From: Paracoccus nototheniae
GTDB lineage: Bacteria; Pseudomonadota; Alphaproteobacteria; Rhodobacterales; Rhodobacteraceae
Assembly: GCF_004335005.1 (NCBI RefSeq)
Contig: NZ_RQRT01000001.1
Location: 124,001-188,000 of the forward strand
Direction of reading: 5' to 3'
Length of the DNA: 64,000 nucleotides
Position numbers and translations under genes: made by a program. This document shows positions 16,864 to 26,104 of this stretch, in pieces. The notes under the pieces were generated by a model. The model did no database searches. It was not told the origin of the DNA and saw only the letters and a list, made by a program, of their open reading frames with translations. Position 1 is the stretch's first letter. Every line of letters starts with the position of its first letter.

Positions 16864-18705
16864 ATGCTTTCGCCCAGCCCGCCGCCGTCAACCTCTGCCC
16901 GCATCCGCGCGCTTCGATATAGCGGCTTGCTGGAGCATTCCGGACTGGAACAGTTCGGCCATCTGACCGATCAGGTGCGCGATATTCTGGAGGTTCCGGT
17001 CGCCATCGTGTCGTTGGTGGACGAAGATCGTCAGGTCTTTGCCGGTCACAGCGGCCTGCCAGAGCCATGGGCCAGTCTGGGCCAGACCCCGATGTCGCAT
17101 TCGTTTTGCCAGCATGTGGTGGACAGCAAGGCGCCGCTGATCGTGTCCGATGCCAATGACGATCCGCTGTTGCGCGACAATCTGGCGATCAACGATCTGG
17201 GCGTGGTCGCCTATCTGGGCGTGCCGATCATGCTGCCGGGGGGCGAACTGGCCGGTGCGCTGGCCGCCATCGACACCAGTCCCCGCATCTGGACCGAGGT
17301 GGAACTGCGGCGCCTGCGCTCTCTGGCCCGCACGGTCGAGAAAGAGATCGCGATCCGGCTGTCCGAAGGCCATTGGCGCGGCCTCTTCGACAATATGCAA
17401 GAGGGGTTCTATGTCGCCAGCGCCCTGCGCGATGACGCAGGCGCACTGATCGACATGCTGTTCCAAGAGACGAACCCGGCGGTCGGCCGCATCACCGGCA
17501 TCCCGGCAAGCGATTTCATCGGGGCGCGCCTGTCGGTCCTGATGCCCGACGCCCTGCCCGATCTGCTGGCCGTCTATGACCGGGTGCTGCGCACCGGCCA
17601 GCCCGAACTGGTGGAAACCACCCACCCCACGCTTGGCCGGTCTTTCGACCACCGGGTCCGGGCACTGGACGACCGGCGCATCGCCTCGGTCCTGATGGAT
17701 GTGACCGAACGGTTGCAGGCCGAGGCGGCATTGCGGATCAGTCGGGCCCAGCTTGCGACGGTGATCGACGCCATGCCCGTGGGCGTGCTGCTGGCCGAGG
17801 CGCCCTCGGGTCGCGTCATCATGCGCAACGATCGCATGGCGCAGATTCTGGGCCAAAGCCCGCTTGGGATGGGGCCGGGCGCGGGCGATGCGCCTTTCAC
17901 CGCCTTCGATGCCAATGGCGACCCCTTCGATCCGCTGCACTCTCCTCTGGCCCGGATCATCGCCGGCGAGGTCCAGAGCCACAGCGTCGATGTGCAGCTG
18001 CGGCGCCCCGACGGTCTGCGCACATGGATCGAGATCGCGGGCGAGGCGATCCGGGGCGACGATGACCGCCTGATCGCCGTCTGTGTCGTGGTGAGCGATA
18101 TCGACGAGCGCAAGAAACGCGACGTCGAACAGCGCGTCCTGCATTCCGAGCTGGCGCATCGCATGAAGAACTCGCTGGCGGTGGTGCAGTCGATCGTGAA
18201 CCAGACGCTGCGCCAGGCGCCCAGCATTCAGGAGGGGCGCGATGCCATCGTCAGCCGTCTGGCCGCCCTGTCCCGCGCGCAGGACATGCTGACCCAATCG
18301 CATTGGGACAATTCCGACATTGCCGATGTCGTCGATGCCGCGACGGCGCCGCATCGGGCCAATGCCGACCGCATCACGATGCAGGGCCCGAAAGTCAGCC
18401 TGTCGGCCCAACAGGCGATGGCGCTGTCCCTTGCCATCCACGAGCTGGCAACGAATGCCGTCAAATACGGCGCGCTGTCCAACGATGCCGGTCGGGTCGC
18501 GATCTGCTGGCACTGGCAGGGACGGGATTTTGCGTTCGATTGGGTTGAAAGCGACGGGCCGCCGGTCGCGGCGCCGACCCGGCGCGGCTTTGGATCGCGG
18601 CTGATCGAACAGAACGTCGCCGCCTATTTCGATGGCACAGGTGAGATCGCCTATGACCCGACCGGGATCCGCTTCAGGCTGACGGGCACGCTGGACCCGC
18701 AGTGA
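16864..18705 (+). CDS. HWE-family sensor histidine kinase with GAF and PAS domains
   Basis: 613 residues, no membrane span, so cytoplasmic. Domain order: GAF-like sensor (about 20-165, with HSFCQHVVDSKAPLIVSDA), PAS (about 175-285), second PAS (about 290-410), then the HWE kinase core. Phospho-accepting His432 lies in SELAHRMKNSLAVVQS; the ATP-binding part has LAIHELATNAVKYGALS and RRGFGSRLIEQN, with the WVE-type residues that name the family (FDWVESDGPP). Relatives include bacteriophytochrome-like and general stress response kinases. No response regulator adjoins it, so the partner is elsewhere. The GAF lacks an obvious bilin cysteine arrangement. Confidence 0.88.
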   Translation: MLSPSPPPSTSARIRALRYSGLLEHSGLEQFGHLTDQVRDILEVPVAIVSLVDEDRQVFAGHSGLPEPWASLGQTPMSHSFCQHVVDSKAPLIVSDANDDPLLRDNLAINDLGVVAYLGVPIMLPGGELAGALAAIDTSPRIWTEVELRRLRSLARTVEKEIAIRLSEGHWRGLFDNMQEGFYVASALRDDAGALIDMLFQETNPAVGRITGIPASDFIGARLSVLMPDALPDLLAVYDRVLRTGQPELVETTHPTLGRSFDHRVRALDDRRIASVLMDVTERLQAEAALRISRAQLATVIDAMPVGVLLAEAPSGRVIMRNDRMAQILGQSPLGMGPGAGDAPFTAFDANGDPFDPLHSPLARIIAGEVQSHSVDVQLRRPDGLRTWIEIAGEAIRGDDDRLIAVCVVVSDIDERKKRDVEQRVLHSELAHRMKNSLAVVQSIVNQTLRQAPSIQEGRDAIVSRLAALSRAQDMLTQSHWDNSDIADVVDAATAPHRANADRITMQGPKVSLSAQQAMALSLAIHELATNAVKYGALSNDAGRVAICWHWQGRDFAFDWVESDGPPVAAPTRRGFGSRLIEQNVAAYFDGTGEIAYDPTGIRFRLTGTLDPQ

Positions 18706-18887
18706 CGGTCTGCTTTCCGGGGCCTGATGCTGCGGACGGACGCCAGCCGCGCCCGGATCGCCGTCGGTCGGCGCGCGCGCCCTGGCATTTCCGCAAGCCC
18801 CAACCCGTTGCGGACGGGCAATAAACCCCTCGTTTCAGCAGACAATCTGACTTACAGAATGGGTCAGCAGCGGACGGGGGGCACGCC

Positions 18888-20021
18888 ATGCACAGGACCA
18901 CATCGCGGCTGATGCTTCTGGCCGTCGCCGCGTTCCTTTCAGGCTGCGCGACCAGACCCGGTCCCGAGGTGCTGCAGACCACACGCGCGAACGCGCCGGG
19001 GGCCGAGATCGTCACCGTCTATGCCGCCACGACCCGCGAACGGGCGGCGGCGAATGCGAATGTCTTTACCGCGGGGCGTTCCAGCCAGCCGAATTACGCG
19101 TCCTTCGACATTTCGGTGCCGCCCGATCACCAGCCGGGCCGCATCGAATGGCCTCTGCCGCAGGACGATCCTCAGATCGATCCGCACACGACCTTTGCCA
19201 CGGTCGGGCAAACCATCCTGAACCGGCAGGGCCTTCTGGATCAGGTCGCCACGGCGGCGGACGGTCAGCAGGATGTGGTGATCTTTGTTCACGGCTATAA
19301 CTATAATTTCCCCGAGGCGCTGTATCGCCTGACTCAGATGTCGGTCGATTCCGGTCTGGACGATACGCCGATCCTGTTCTCCTGGCCGTCTCAGGGGGCG
19401 ATCGCGGGCTATGTGGCGGACAAGGAATCCGTCACCTATTCGCGCGATGCGCTGACCGATCTGCTGGGCGGGCTGGCGCGCGACAGACGGATTGGCACGA
19501 TCACCGTCTTTGCCCATTCGATGGGCGGCTGGCTGACCGTCGAGGCGCTGCGCCAGCTGCGCCTGTCGGGGCAGGACGATGTGATCGACCGCCTGACGGT
19601 CGTGCTGGCCGCGCCCGATATCGATGTCGATGTGTTCCGGGCCCAGATGCAGGTCATCGGCCCGATGACGCCGCCGCTGGCGGTCCTGGTCTCGCCCGAT
19701 GACCGGGCCTTGCGCGTCAGCAGCCAGATCAGCCGCACCCGCGCGCGGGTCGGCGCGCTGGACATCGCCGATCCGCGCGTGCAGGCGGCGGCGCGCGAGG
19801 CGGGGCTGGCGATCATCGACATCTCCAGCGTCGCGCCGTCCGACGGGCTGAACCACGACCGCTATGTCGGGCTGGCGGCGCTGTATTCCGGACAGCGGGC
19901 CGAGGGGGACAACACACCCGGTCTGGGGATCCGTCAGGCAGGCGCCTTCATCTTCAACACCGTGGGGACCACCCTCGCCAGCCCGTTCACCATCGTGGGC
20001 GAGGCTTTGGCGGGTGAGTAG
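18888..20021 (+). CDS. DUF900 alpha/beta-hydrolase lipoprotein
   Basis: 377 residues. A signal peptide ends in the lipobox FLSGC with Cys20, so the protein should be an envelope lipoprotein. The hydrolase part shows VYAATTRER near the start, VVIFVHGYNYNF (oxyanion-side strand), ILFSWPSQGAI, the nucleophile elbow FAHSMGGW with Ser211, and a late His in SDGLNHDRYVG; this is the DUF900 esterase/lipase-like family. Substrate unknown. Its last eight bases overlap the DUF4105 gene, implying coupled expression and perhaps a joint role in the envelope. Confidence 0.88.
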   Translation: MHRTTSRLMLLAVAAFLSGCATRPGPEVLQTTRANAPGAEIVTVYAATTRERAAANANVFTAGRSSQPNYASFDISVPPDHQPGRIEWPLPQDDPQIDPHTTFATVGQTILNRQGLLDQVATAADGQQDVVIFVHGYNYNFPEALYRLTQMSVDSGLDDTPILFSWPSQGAIAGYVADKESVTYSRDALTDLLGGLARDRRIGTITVFAHSMGGWLTVEALRQLRLSGQDDVIDRLTVVLAAPDIDVDVFRAQMQVIGPMTPPLAVLVSPDDRALRVSSQISRTRARVGALDIADPRVQAAAREAGLAIIDISSVAPSDGLNHDRYVGLAALYSGQRAEGDNTPGLGIRQAGAFIFNTVGTTLASPFTIVGEALAGE

Positions 20022-21042
20022 GACCGCCTTGCCACAGGCAGGCCGGTCGGGGCAGGCACGGCGGTGGCTTGCCGGGGCGGCCCTGACCGCCTGCGTGGGT
20101 TTCGTGGCAGGCCTTATCGCTCTGGCGCTGCGCTTTCAGCTGGACGGCCCGGCCCGGTGGTTCTGGATCCTTGTCGTTGCCGGGGTGGCCCTTGCGGTTC
20201 TGGGGCTGCGTGCCAAGGGGCGGCGCGGGGCCAGTCGGGCTGTCGCGGTGGCATCAATGGTCGTCGCCCTGATCTGGTGGACATCGATCCGGCCTTCGGC
20301 GGATCGGGACTGGGCCCCCGATGTCGCCCATGGCGTGACGGCCTGGATCGAGGGTCACACCGCCATTCTGAACCATGTGAGGAATTTCGACTGGCGCAGC
20401 ACGCAGGATTTCACCCCGCGTTGGGAAACGCGCCGCTATGACATCGACGCGCTGTCATCGGTCGATCTGGCCACCTCGACCTGGGGCAATCCCGCCATCG
20501 CCCATACGCTGGTCAGCTTTGGATTCTCGGACGGCGCTCATCTGACCTTCTCGGCCGAGATCCGGCGCGAGCGGGACGAATCCTTTTCCGAGATCGGCGG
20601 CTTCTTCAAAAAGTTCGAACTGGTCATGATCGCCGCCGACGAGGCTGACATCCTGCGGCTGCGCACCACCATCCGCCGCGAGGATGTCGCGCTGTATCCG
20701 CTGGACCTGACACCGGCGCAACGCCGCGCGCTGTTTCTGACCTATCTGGACAAGGCCAACCAGTTGGCCGCCGAACCGGCTTTCTATCATACGATCTTTG
20801 CCAACTGCACCACGATCATCTTTCAGCTGGCCCGGCTGGTCGAGCCGGGCATCCCGATGGACTGGCGCATTCTTCTGTCGGGCTATGTGCCCGGCTATCT
20901 TCATGACCACGGGGTGACCGGCGCGGGCCTGCCCCTGCAGACGGTCAAGGCGCAGGCGCGCATCAGCCGGATCGCCCAGCAGGCGGATGGCAGAACCGAT
21001 TATTCGGTCGTCATCCGGTCGGGCGCGCCCGCCAGCCCCTGA
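20014..21042 (+). CDS. DUF4105 domain membrane protein
   Basis: 342 residues from a GTG start at 20014 that overlaps the hydrolase stop by eight bases. Three N-terminal hydrophobic segments (about residues 20-95) are followed by a periplasmic DUF4105 domain with ALSSVDLATSTWGNPAIAHTLVSFGF, HLTFSAEIRRERDESFSEIGGFF and YHTIFANCTTIIFQLA. The family is predicted to be a cysteine protease/transglutaminase-like fold, with the NCTT cysteine and the His in the upstream strand as possible catalytic residues. Function uncharacterised. Pairing with a DUF900 lipoprotein is the main context. Confidence 0.85.
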   Translation: MSRTALPQAGRSGQARRWLAGAALTACVGFVAGLIALALRFQLDGPARWFWILVVAGVALAVLGLRAKGRRGASRAVAVASMVVALIWWTSIRPSADRDWAPDVAHGVTAWIEGHTAILNHVRNFDWRSTQDFTPRWETRRYDIDALSSVDLATSTWGNPAIAHTLVSFGFSDGAHLTFSAEIRRERDESFSEIGGFFKKFELVMIAADEADILRLRTTIRREDVALYPLDLTPAQRRALFLTYLDKANQLAAEPAFYHTIFANCTTIIFQLARLVEPGIPMDWRILLSGYVPGYLHDHGVTGAGLPLQTVKAQARISRIAQQADGRTDYSVVIRSGAPASP

Positions 21043-21100
21043 TATCGTTTGGCACTGGCTTGCGGCGCATCTTTACGCGTCGGCGTGACCCTCCGGGGGG

Positions 21101-22720
21101 GTGTTTGCATCGCAGCACTGGTCCATCCGCGACCGCACCCGCTTTGCACTGGAGACAGCAGCCGGCATTTATGCCGGGCGCGGCCTGATGCACGGCAATG
21201 CCGACCAGCCGGATCGGGGTGATTGAGCAGCGCGCCATCCGTCGGTCCGGTTTCCGGACCGAACGTCACATTTGGGACGATAAGGCCGGGGACGATGCCA
21301 TCAGGGACGGGACCGATCCGGACCACGATCCCATCACCAGCCTCGATCCGGCGCTGGTCAATCAGGACGGCACCGTTCCCGGCGAATACAATCCCTATGC
21401 CGAGGTTGCGATTGTCGCCACCGGGGTGCGCAATGCCCATGATCTGGTCTGGCATTCGAACGGCAATCTGTATGCCCCGACCAATGGCACGGCATCCGGC
21501 GCCAGGACGCCTGCCGATCCGGCCCAGCCCTTCGACGAGACGATTGGCAATGCGCCCAAGCAGTACGGCTATTTCTTTGCCGTCGAAGAGGGTGGCTGTT
21601 GCTGCCGCGAACGTGCTGCGCGACCGATACATCCTGAACGGCGGCAATCCGACGGCCGGTCTGGACCCCAACGAGGTCGTGGGCACCAATGAGGGGAACA
21701 ATGATACCGACGGCTATGCCACCGCAGGTCAGCCCGATGCCGATAACGTTCCGGATGGCGTCGACAACCGTGGCGCCGGCCGCCTGCCCTAGTGTGGGAC
21801 AGAAGATCGCCTTTGGGTCCAACCTCAAGGGGGCGATCCTGTTCGCCCGGTTCCCTGTCGGTGACAACATGCGTGTCATCAACGTCGATGCGGTGGTCGA
21901 TATCGTCGGCTGCAACGTGCTGCGCCGCCCCGACGGGTCGGTGATCGCCGACGATATCGACCCGCTGGACATGATCGAGATCCCGGCGCAACGGCTGGCA
22001 GGGCACCAACGCCGTAACGCTGCGCTCGACCGCGAATATCGGCCCCAATATCGATCGGCTCGAGGTGCAGACACAGCTCAACGCCGTGGGCGGCGACGGG
22101 TCCGGGACGGTGAACGGCACCGCCTTCGTCATCGATCAGGCCGAAAACGCCCAGCTGGACGGTCCGGTCATCGATGCCGCCGCCGTGGCTGGGGCCATGC
22201 CCGGACAGGGGCTGTCATGGTTCCTGAACGGCGAACGGATGGACCAGACCGCCTTTCCGGGCACGGGTGCGGCGGGGTGGCAAAACTTATATCCGACGCT
22301 GAAGGCCGGGCGGACCTGGGCGCTGCGCATCGAATCTGATGCGTCGGTGGCCTCTCGGCTTGATGATCTGGACATCTCGCCCGCACCGGGCAATCCGACT
22401 GCCGAGATCGGGATCCAGAGCCTTGATCCCGCCTGCCTCAGCGACCGCCTGCATTTCTCGTCTCTCGAAGACCCGGCCCCGACCGGTCTGGCCGACCACG
22501 ACCTCAAGGAAGGCGGGACCGTCAGGATCAGCAATTCGGGGGCCGAACCGCTGGTGATCGAGGGCCCCGAGCTGTCCGGTATCAGCATCCCGGCGCGCAG
22601 GTCTTCTACGCGACGCTCGGCCTCAGTTCGGATGATCTTGCCGAAACCGTCAGGGTCGTTCAGCTGGCAGCCATCGCAAAAGAAATGTCCAAGGGCGACC
22701 TTTGCCGCCGGCGGTGCGGC
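21101..22720 (+). pseudogene. Decayed PQQ/GSDH-type sugar dehydrogenase with CBM-like tail
   Basis: No intact gene spans this region, but protein-like segments follow one another in different frames. From about 21300: DPALVNQDGTVPGEYNPY, IVATGVRNAHDLVWHSNGNL, APKQYGYFFAVEEGG; after a frameshift near 21600: RYILNGGNPTAGLDPNEVVG; after another near 21780: GSNLKGAILFARFPVGDNM; after a third near 22000: RNGWQGTNAVTLRSTANIG and RTWALRIESDASVASRLDD; then a fourth near 22600 giving VFYATLGLSSDDLAETVRV. The first three match the beta-propeller of soluble glucose/sorbosone dehydrogenases; the later part resembles carbohydrate-binding and Ig-like modules. The N-terminal catalytic half is absent. A 41-codon frame at 21101-21226 is of unknown origin. 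Boundaries are approximate. Confidence 0.75.
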
Positions 22721-22969
22721 GATGGTCGCAGATGGCCCCGACGGTCTGTCCGCTGACCGCGTCGCCATGGCGGATCAGGACGACCCGCGCTGCCCGAGGA
22801 TCAGCCCAATAGGGTCTTCAGCGACGACGTGATGGGCTGAGAGTGCCTTGAAAGCCGCCGCCGCGCCATTCAAGGCGCGGTGGCGTCCTGACAGCGATCA
22901 GCCCCGACGATCGTTCTATCGCCGCCCGTGTTTTGCCCGACAATATTCTGCCCCAATGAAGATCGCCCC

Positions 22970-23483
22970 ATGGCGTCCACCCCCGCGGATGCACCCAATG
23001 TGACGCGCGTCTGTTCGGTCTTGGTCGAACAGTATTATCCGCGCCGGCAGCCGGTATCGGATCAGGAAAGCATGGTCTTATCGGCCATCATGGCCCGCGC
23101 ACTGGCGCCGGGCGGACAGGCGCTGTTCCTGCCCGGCCTCGCTCACCTGATTGCGGCAATGGGCACCATTCCGCAGGATGTCGATCACCTCTGTGCCGGA
23201 CAGACCGCCCGGCTGCGCTTTGTCGGGCTGGACCTGCACACCACCCCCGAGGTCATCGGCATCCCGCCCGATGCCAGCACCGATGCCGCCACCGGAGAGA
23301 CCTGCTTCCTGACCCGCATGCCCATCATGCCCCCGGGATCCGGCGCGGCTGGAGGGGCAGGCCATTCTGCCCCGCATGCAGACCGGGGCCTTGATCCGCG
23401 CGCAGTCGCGCAGGATCACGTCCTATCTGGCGCGGCCTCTGGCCGGCCAGATCCGGCACGCCTTCCGGGAAAATCAATCATGA
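22970..23483 (+). pseudogene. Remnant of a type I secretion adaptor (HlyD/PrtE family)
   Basis: Two frames join near 23335. The first carries IPQDVDHLCAGQTARLRFVG and TTPEVIGIPPDASTDAATGE; the second carries ARLEGQAILPRMQTGALIRA and SYLARPLAGQIRHAFRENQS before a TGA at 23481-23483. These match the C-terminal beta-barrel and end of HlyD-family membrane fusion proteins (usual ending: pGMpvea-fi-t-errs-ls-YLv-Pl-dq---aFrE). The N-terminal span and coiled coil are missing or unrecognisable. Together with the preceding dehydrogenase relic it suggests a lost secreted-protein locus. Upstream limit uncertain. Confidence 0.7.
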
Positions 23484-23808
23484 ACACCGTGACGCCCATC
23501 CCGCGCCGGGCATCCCCGCCAATCGGCCCTGTCGCCCGCGCCCCGGTTCGGGCCGGTGCCGCGTCCGCCATCCCGCCTTCGGGAAATCCAGCCCGGGATG
23601 GCATTGCCTGTCCGACCGGTGCAGGATCGGATCGGGCTGCGTTACCATGGCAGCAAACCGTCGCACCGAAAGATCATCCCATGACCGACCCGATCCCTTG
23701 CACCCTTGGCCATCCCCACATGGCCCAACCTGATCCGGTCGCACGGATGCGGGTCGGGGCGGCCTCGGCCCCGACCGATCATCCCGCAGCGCGCTGAGGG
23801 GATCGGCC
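23484..23808. other. Non-coding or decayed spacer
   Basis: About 325 bases between the secretion-adaptor remnant and the aldehyde dehydrogenase. Open frames exist, but their translations are proline-, alanine- and arginine-rich without recognisable motifs. Probably further relic sequence and the promoter of the next gene. Confidence 0.4.
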
Positions 23809-25212
23809 ATGTCCCAGACTTCCGACCCGGCCACCATGCTGGCGATCCAGCGCCAGGCCTTCCGGGCCAGCGGCGCCCCCTCGCTGGCCGCCCGCCGCGA
23901 TGACCTGATCCGCCTGCGCCGCGCGCTGATCGCCCACCGCGCGCCCATCGAGGACGCGCTCGATGCCGATTTCGGCCACCGCTCGCGCCACGAGACAGCG
24001 ATCATGGAGCTGGCGGGTCTGGTCAGCGGCGTGGATTACCTGCGCAGCAATCTGGCGCGGATGATGCGTCCGCAACGCCGCCATGTGGCGATCACCATGC
24101 AGTCGGGCCGCGCGCGGGTCGAATACCAGCCGCTTGGGGTGGTGGGGGTCATGGCGCCGTGGAATTACCCGGTGACCCTGGCCCTGATGCCGCTGGCCAC
24201 GGCGCTGGCGGCGGGCAACCGGGTCATGCTGAAACCGTCCGAATACACCCCCGCCACCAATGCGGTGCTGGACCGCATCCTGTCCGATCTTTTCCCTGCG
24301 GATCAGGTCGCGCTGGTGATGGGCGACGCCGATGTCGGGGCCGCCTTCAGTGCGCTGGCCTTCGATCATCTGATTTTTACCGGCAGCACGGCGGTGGGCC
24401 GTCATGTCATGGCGGCGGCCAGCGCCAATCTGGTGCCGGTCACGCTGGAGCTGGGCGGCAAGTCTCCGGTCATCGTAGAGCGCGGCCATGACATGGATCA
24501 TGCGGCAGGCAGCATCGCTTTTGGCAAGCTGATCAGCGGCGGGCAGACCTGCATCGCGCCCGATTACGCTCTGGTTCACCGGGGCGATCTGGACCAGTTC
24601 GTCACCGCCTATGACAAGGCGGTCCGCGCCGCCTATCCCGACGGCCCCTCGGGGCGCGATTACACCTGGGTTTTCAGCGGCCGGCATCTGGCCCGGCTGA
24701 CGGGCCTGCTGGAGGATGCCCGCGCCAGGGGTGCCACGCTGCGTCCGGTGGGCCATCCCGGCACCGATCCCCATCCCCGCGCCCTGAGGCCGATGGTGGT
24801 GCTTGGCGTCACCGATGCCATGGATATCGCACAGGAAGAGATCTTTGGCCCGATCCTGCCGGTCCTGACCTATGACAAGCTGGATCAGGCGATCGATCAT
24901 GTGAACGACCGCCCGCGTCCTCTGGCGCTGTATTACTTTGGCCATGACAGGGCGGCGCAACGGCGGGTGCTGGACCGCACCACATCCGGCAATGTCACGA
25001 TCAACGGCACGATCATGCATGTGGCGCAGGACGATCTGCCCTTTGGCGGTGTGGGCGCCAGCGGCATGGGCGCTTATCACGGGGTCGAGGGGTTCCGCCG
25101 CTTCAGCCACGCCAAGGGCATCTATGATCAGGGCCGCTGGAACGCCACCACGCTGCTGCGCCCCCCCTTTGGCAAACTGGTCAGGCGTCTGCTGTCCATC
25201 GTCTTGCGCTGA
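23809..25212 (+). CDS. Coniferyl-aldehyde-dehydrogenase-like aldehyde dehydrogenase
   Basis: 467 residues. ALDH fold with GVVGVMAPWNYPVTLALMPL (NAD site and active-site Asn), FTGSTAVGRHVMAAA, catalytic E214 in VTLELGGKSPV and nucleophile C248 in SGGQTCIAPDY, then QEEIFGPILPVLTYD and the C-terminal LPFGGVGASGMGAYHGVEGF. The N-terminal RRDDLIRLRRALIAH and C-terminal FSHAKGIY are characteristic of the class-3-like coniferyl aldehyde dehydrogenase branch, about 470 residues. It would oxidise aromatic or long-chain aldehydes to acids with NAD(P). It stands alone between relic DNA and the TetR gene, so the physiological aldehyde is unknown. Confidence 0.88.
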   Translation: MSQTSDPATMLAIQRQAFRASGAPSLAARRDDLIRLRRALIAHRAPIEDALDADFGHRSRHETAIMELAGLVSGVDYLRSNLARMMRPQRRHVAITMQSGRARVEYQPLGVVGVMAPWNYPVTLALMPLATALAAGNRVMLKPSEYTPATNAVLDRILSDLFPADQVALVMGDADVGAAFSALAFDHLIFTGSTAVGRHVMAAASANLVPVTLELGGKSPVIVERGHDMDHAAGSIAFGKLISGGQTCIAPDYALVHRGDLDQFVTAYDKAVRAAYPDGPSGRDYTWVFSGRHLARLTGLLEDARARGATLRPVGHPGTDPHPRALRPMVVLGVTDAMDIAQEEIFGPILPVLTYDKLDQAIDHVNDRPRPLALYYFGHDRAAQRRVLDRTTSGNVTINGTIMHVAQDDLPFGGVGASGMGAYHGVEGFRRFSHAKGIYDQGRWNATTLLRPPFGKLVRRLLSIVLR

Positions 25213-25324
25213 CCTGTTGCATCGGAGCCTTCCACGCCCCGCCTTTGTCCGGGACCATCCGTCACGGACCGTCAGGCCGTACGGTCCGACAGGCGATCGC
25301 CTGTCATCGGGCGGCAAGGCGCCA

Positions 25325-25960
25325 TCACGGCGCGCCACCGCCCTGAAACCGTGCGTTGAAGCGCGCGATCTCTCGGGGTTGCGGCGGCGTGCCCGTATAG
25401 ATGGCGACATAGGACGGGATGCGCGTCAGGCGGGTCTGCAGATCCTCGGACGATTGCATCGAGATATAGCCGATCTGAACCAGATAGACGGTCCGTGCGC
25501 GGACATCGGCGGCCATCGGGTCGTGCCCCCAGCTCATCAGCATGTCGCGCAGTGCGTCAAGACGCCGGGCATCCGCCGCGCTGACCCGGTCGGCCACCGC
25601 CGGATCCTGCAAGGCCCAGCTGCGGATCGCGAATTCCAGCCGCGAGTCAAAGGTGTCGGCGGACAGAAAGCAGCCGATGACGTTCAGCATCGCTTCGGCC
25701 TGCGTCTCGGCATAGTGGCGGGTTGCGGCGATCAGGGGCAGGGTGGTGCGGGCGTGCCAGCCGTCCAGCAGGGCAGCCAGCAGCGCCTCGCGGTCCTGAA
25801 AGAACCAGTAAAAGCTGGTGCGCGACAGCCCCAGATGCTTGGCCAGAGGCATGATTTTGACAGCGTCCACGCCGCCGTCGATCAGCGCGCGATAGCCCGC
25901 CTCCAACCAGCCATCCCGCGATCCGCGCCAGCCAGAGGGTGATGTCGCCTTGTCATCCAT
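25325..25960 (-). CDS. TetR family transcriptional regulator
   Basis: 211 residues. N-terminal helix-turn-helix (WLEAGYRALIDGGVDAVKIMPLAKHLGLSRTSFYWFFQDREALLAALL, about residues 18-64) followed by a helical ligand domain without a recognised subfamily signature. It diverges from the N-methylproline-demethylase-like gene with 144 bases between starts, so it most likely controls that gene and itself. ATG at 25960 follows AGGATCGCGGG. Confidence 0.88.
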   Translation of the reverse strand: MDDKATSPSGWRGSRDGWLEAGYRALIDGGVDAVKIMPLAKHLGLSRTSFYWFFQDREALLAALLDGWHARTTLPLIAATRHYAETQAEAMLNVIGCFLSADTFDSRLEFAIRSWALQDPAVADRVSAADARRLDALRDMLMSWGHDPMAADVRARTVYLVQIGYISMQSSEDLQTRLTRIPSYVAIYTGTPPQPREIARFNARFQGGGAP

Positions 25961-26035
25961 CCCGCGATCCTAAGGGCCGGTCCGACCCCCGGCAAGCCAT
26001 CCCGACAGCGGCGCCCCACCTCACGACATCAACGA

Positions 26036-26049
26036 CAATTAAATTGACA
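26036..26049. promoter_or_regulatory. Palindrome and -35-like element in the TetR divergent promoter
   Basis: CAATT-A-AATTG (26036-26046) runs into TTGACA (26044-26049), in an AT-rich patch 56-69 bases before the oxidoreductase ATG. A TetR operator overlapping a -35 box is plausible; no clear -10 was found. Confidence 0.35.
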
Positions 26050-26104
26050 TAAGTGAACATTTTGACATTCTGTCCCTTGATGTGTTCCGGATGAGGCTGC
26101 CCAG

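Noticed and set aside
21198..21692. Intact 164-codon gene in the decayed region
   Set aside because: Only its middle resembles a GSDH propeller; the frame starts and ends in non-homologous sequence, and homology continues in another frame.
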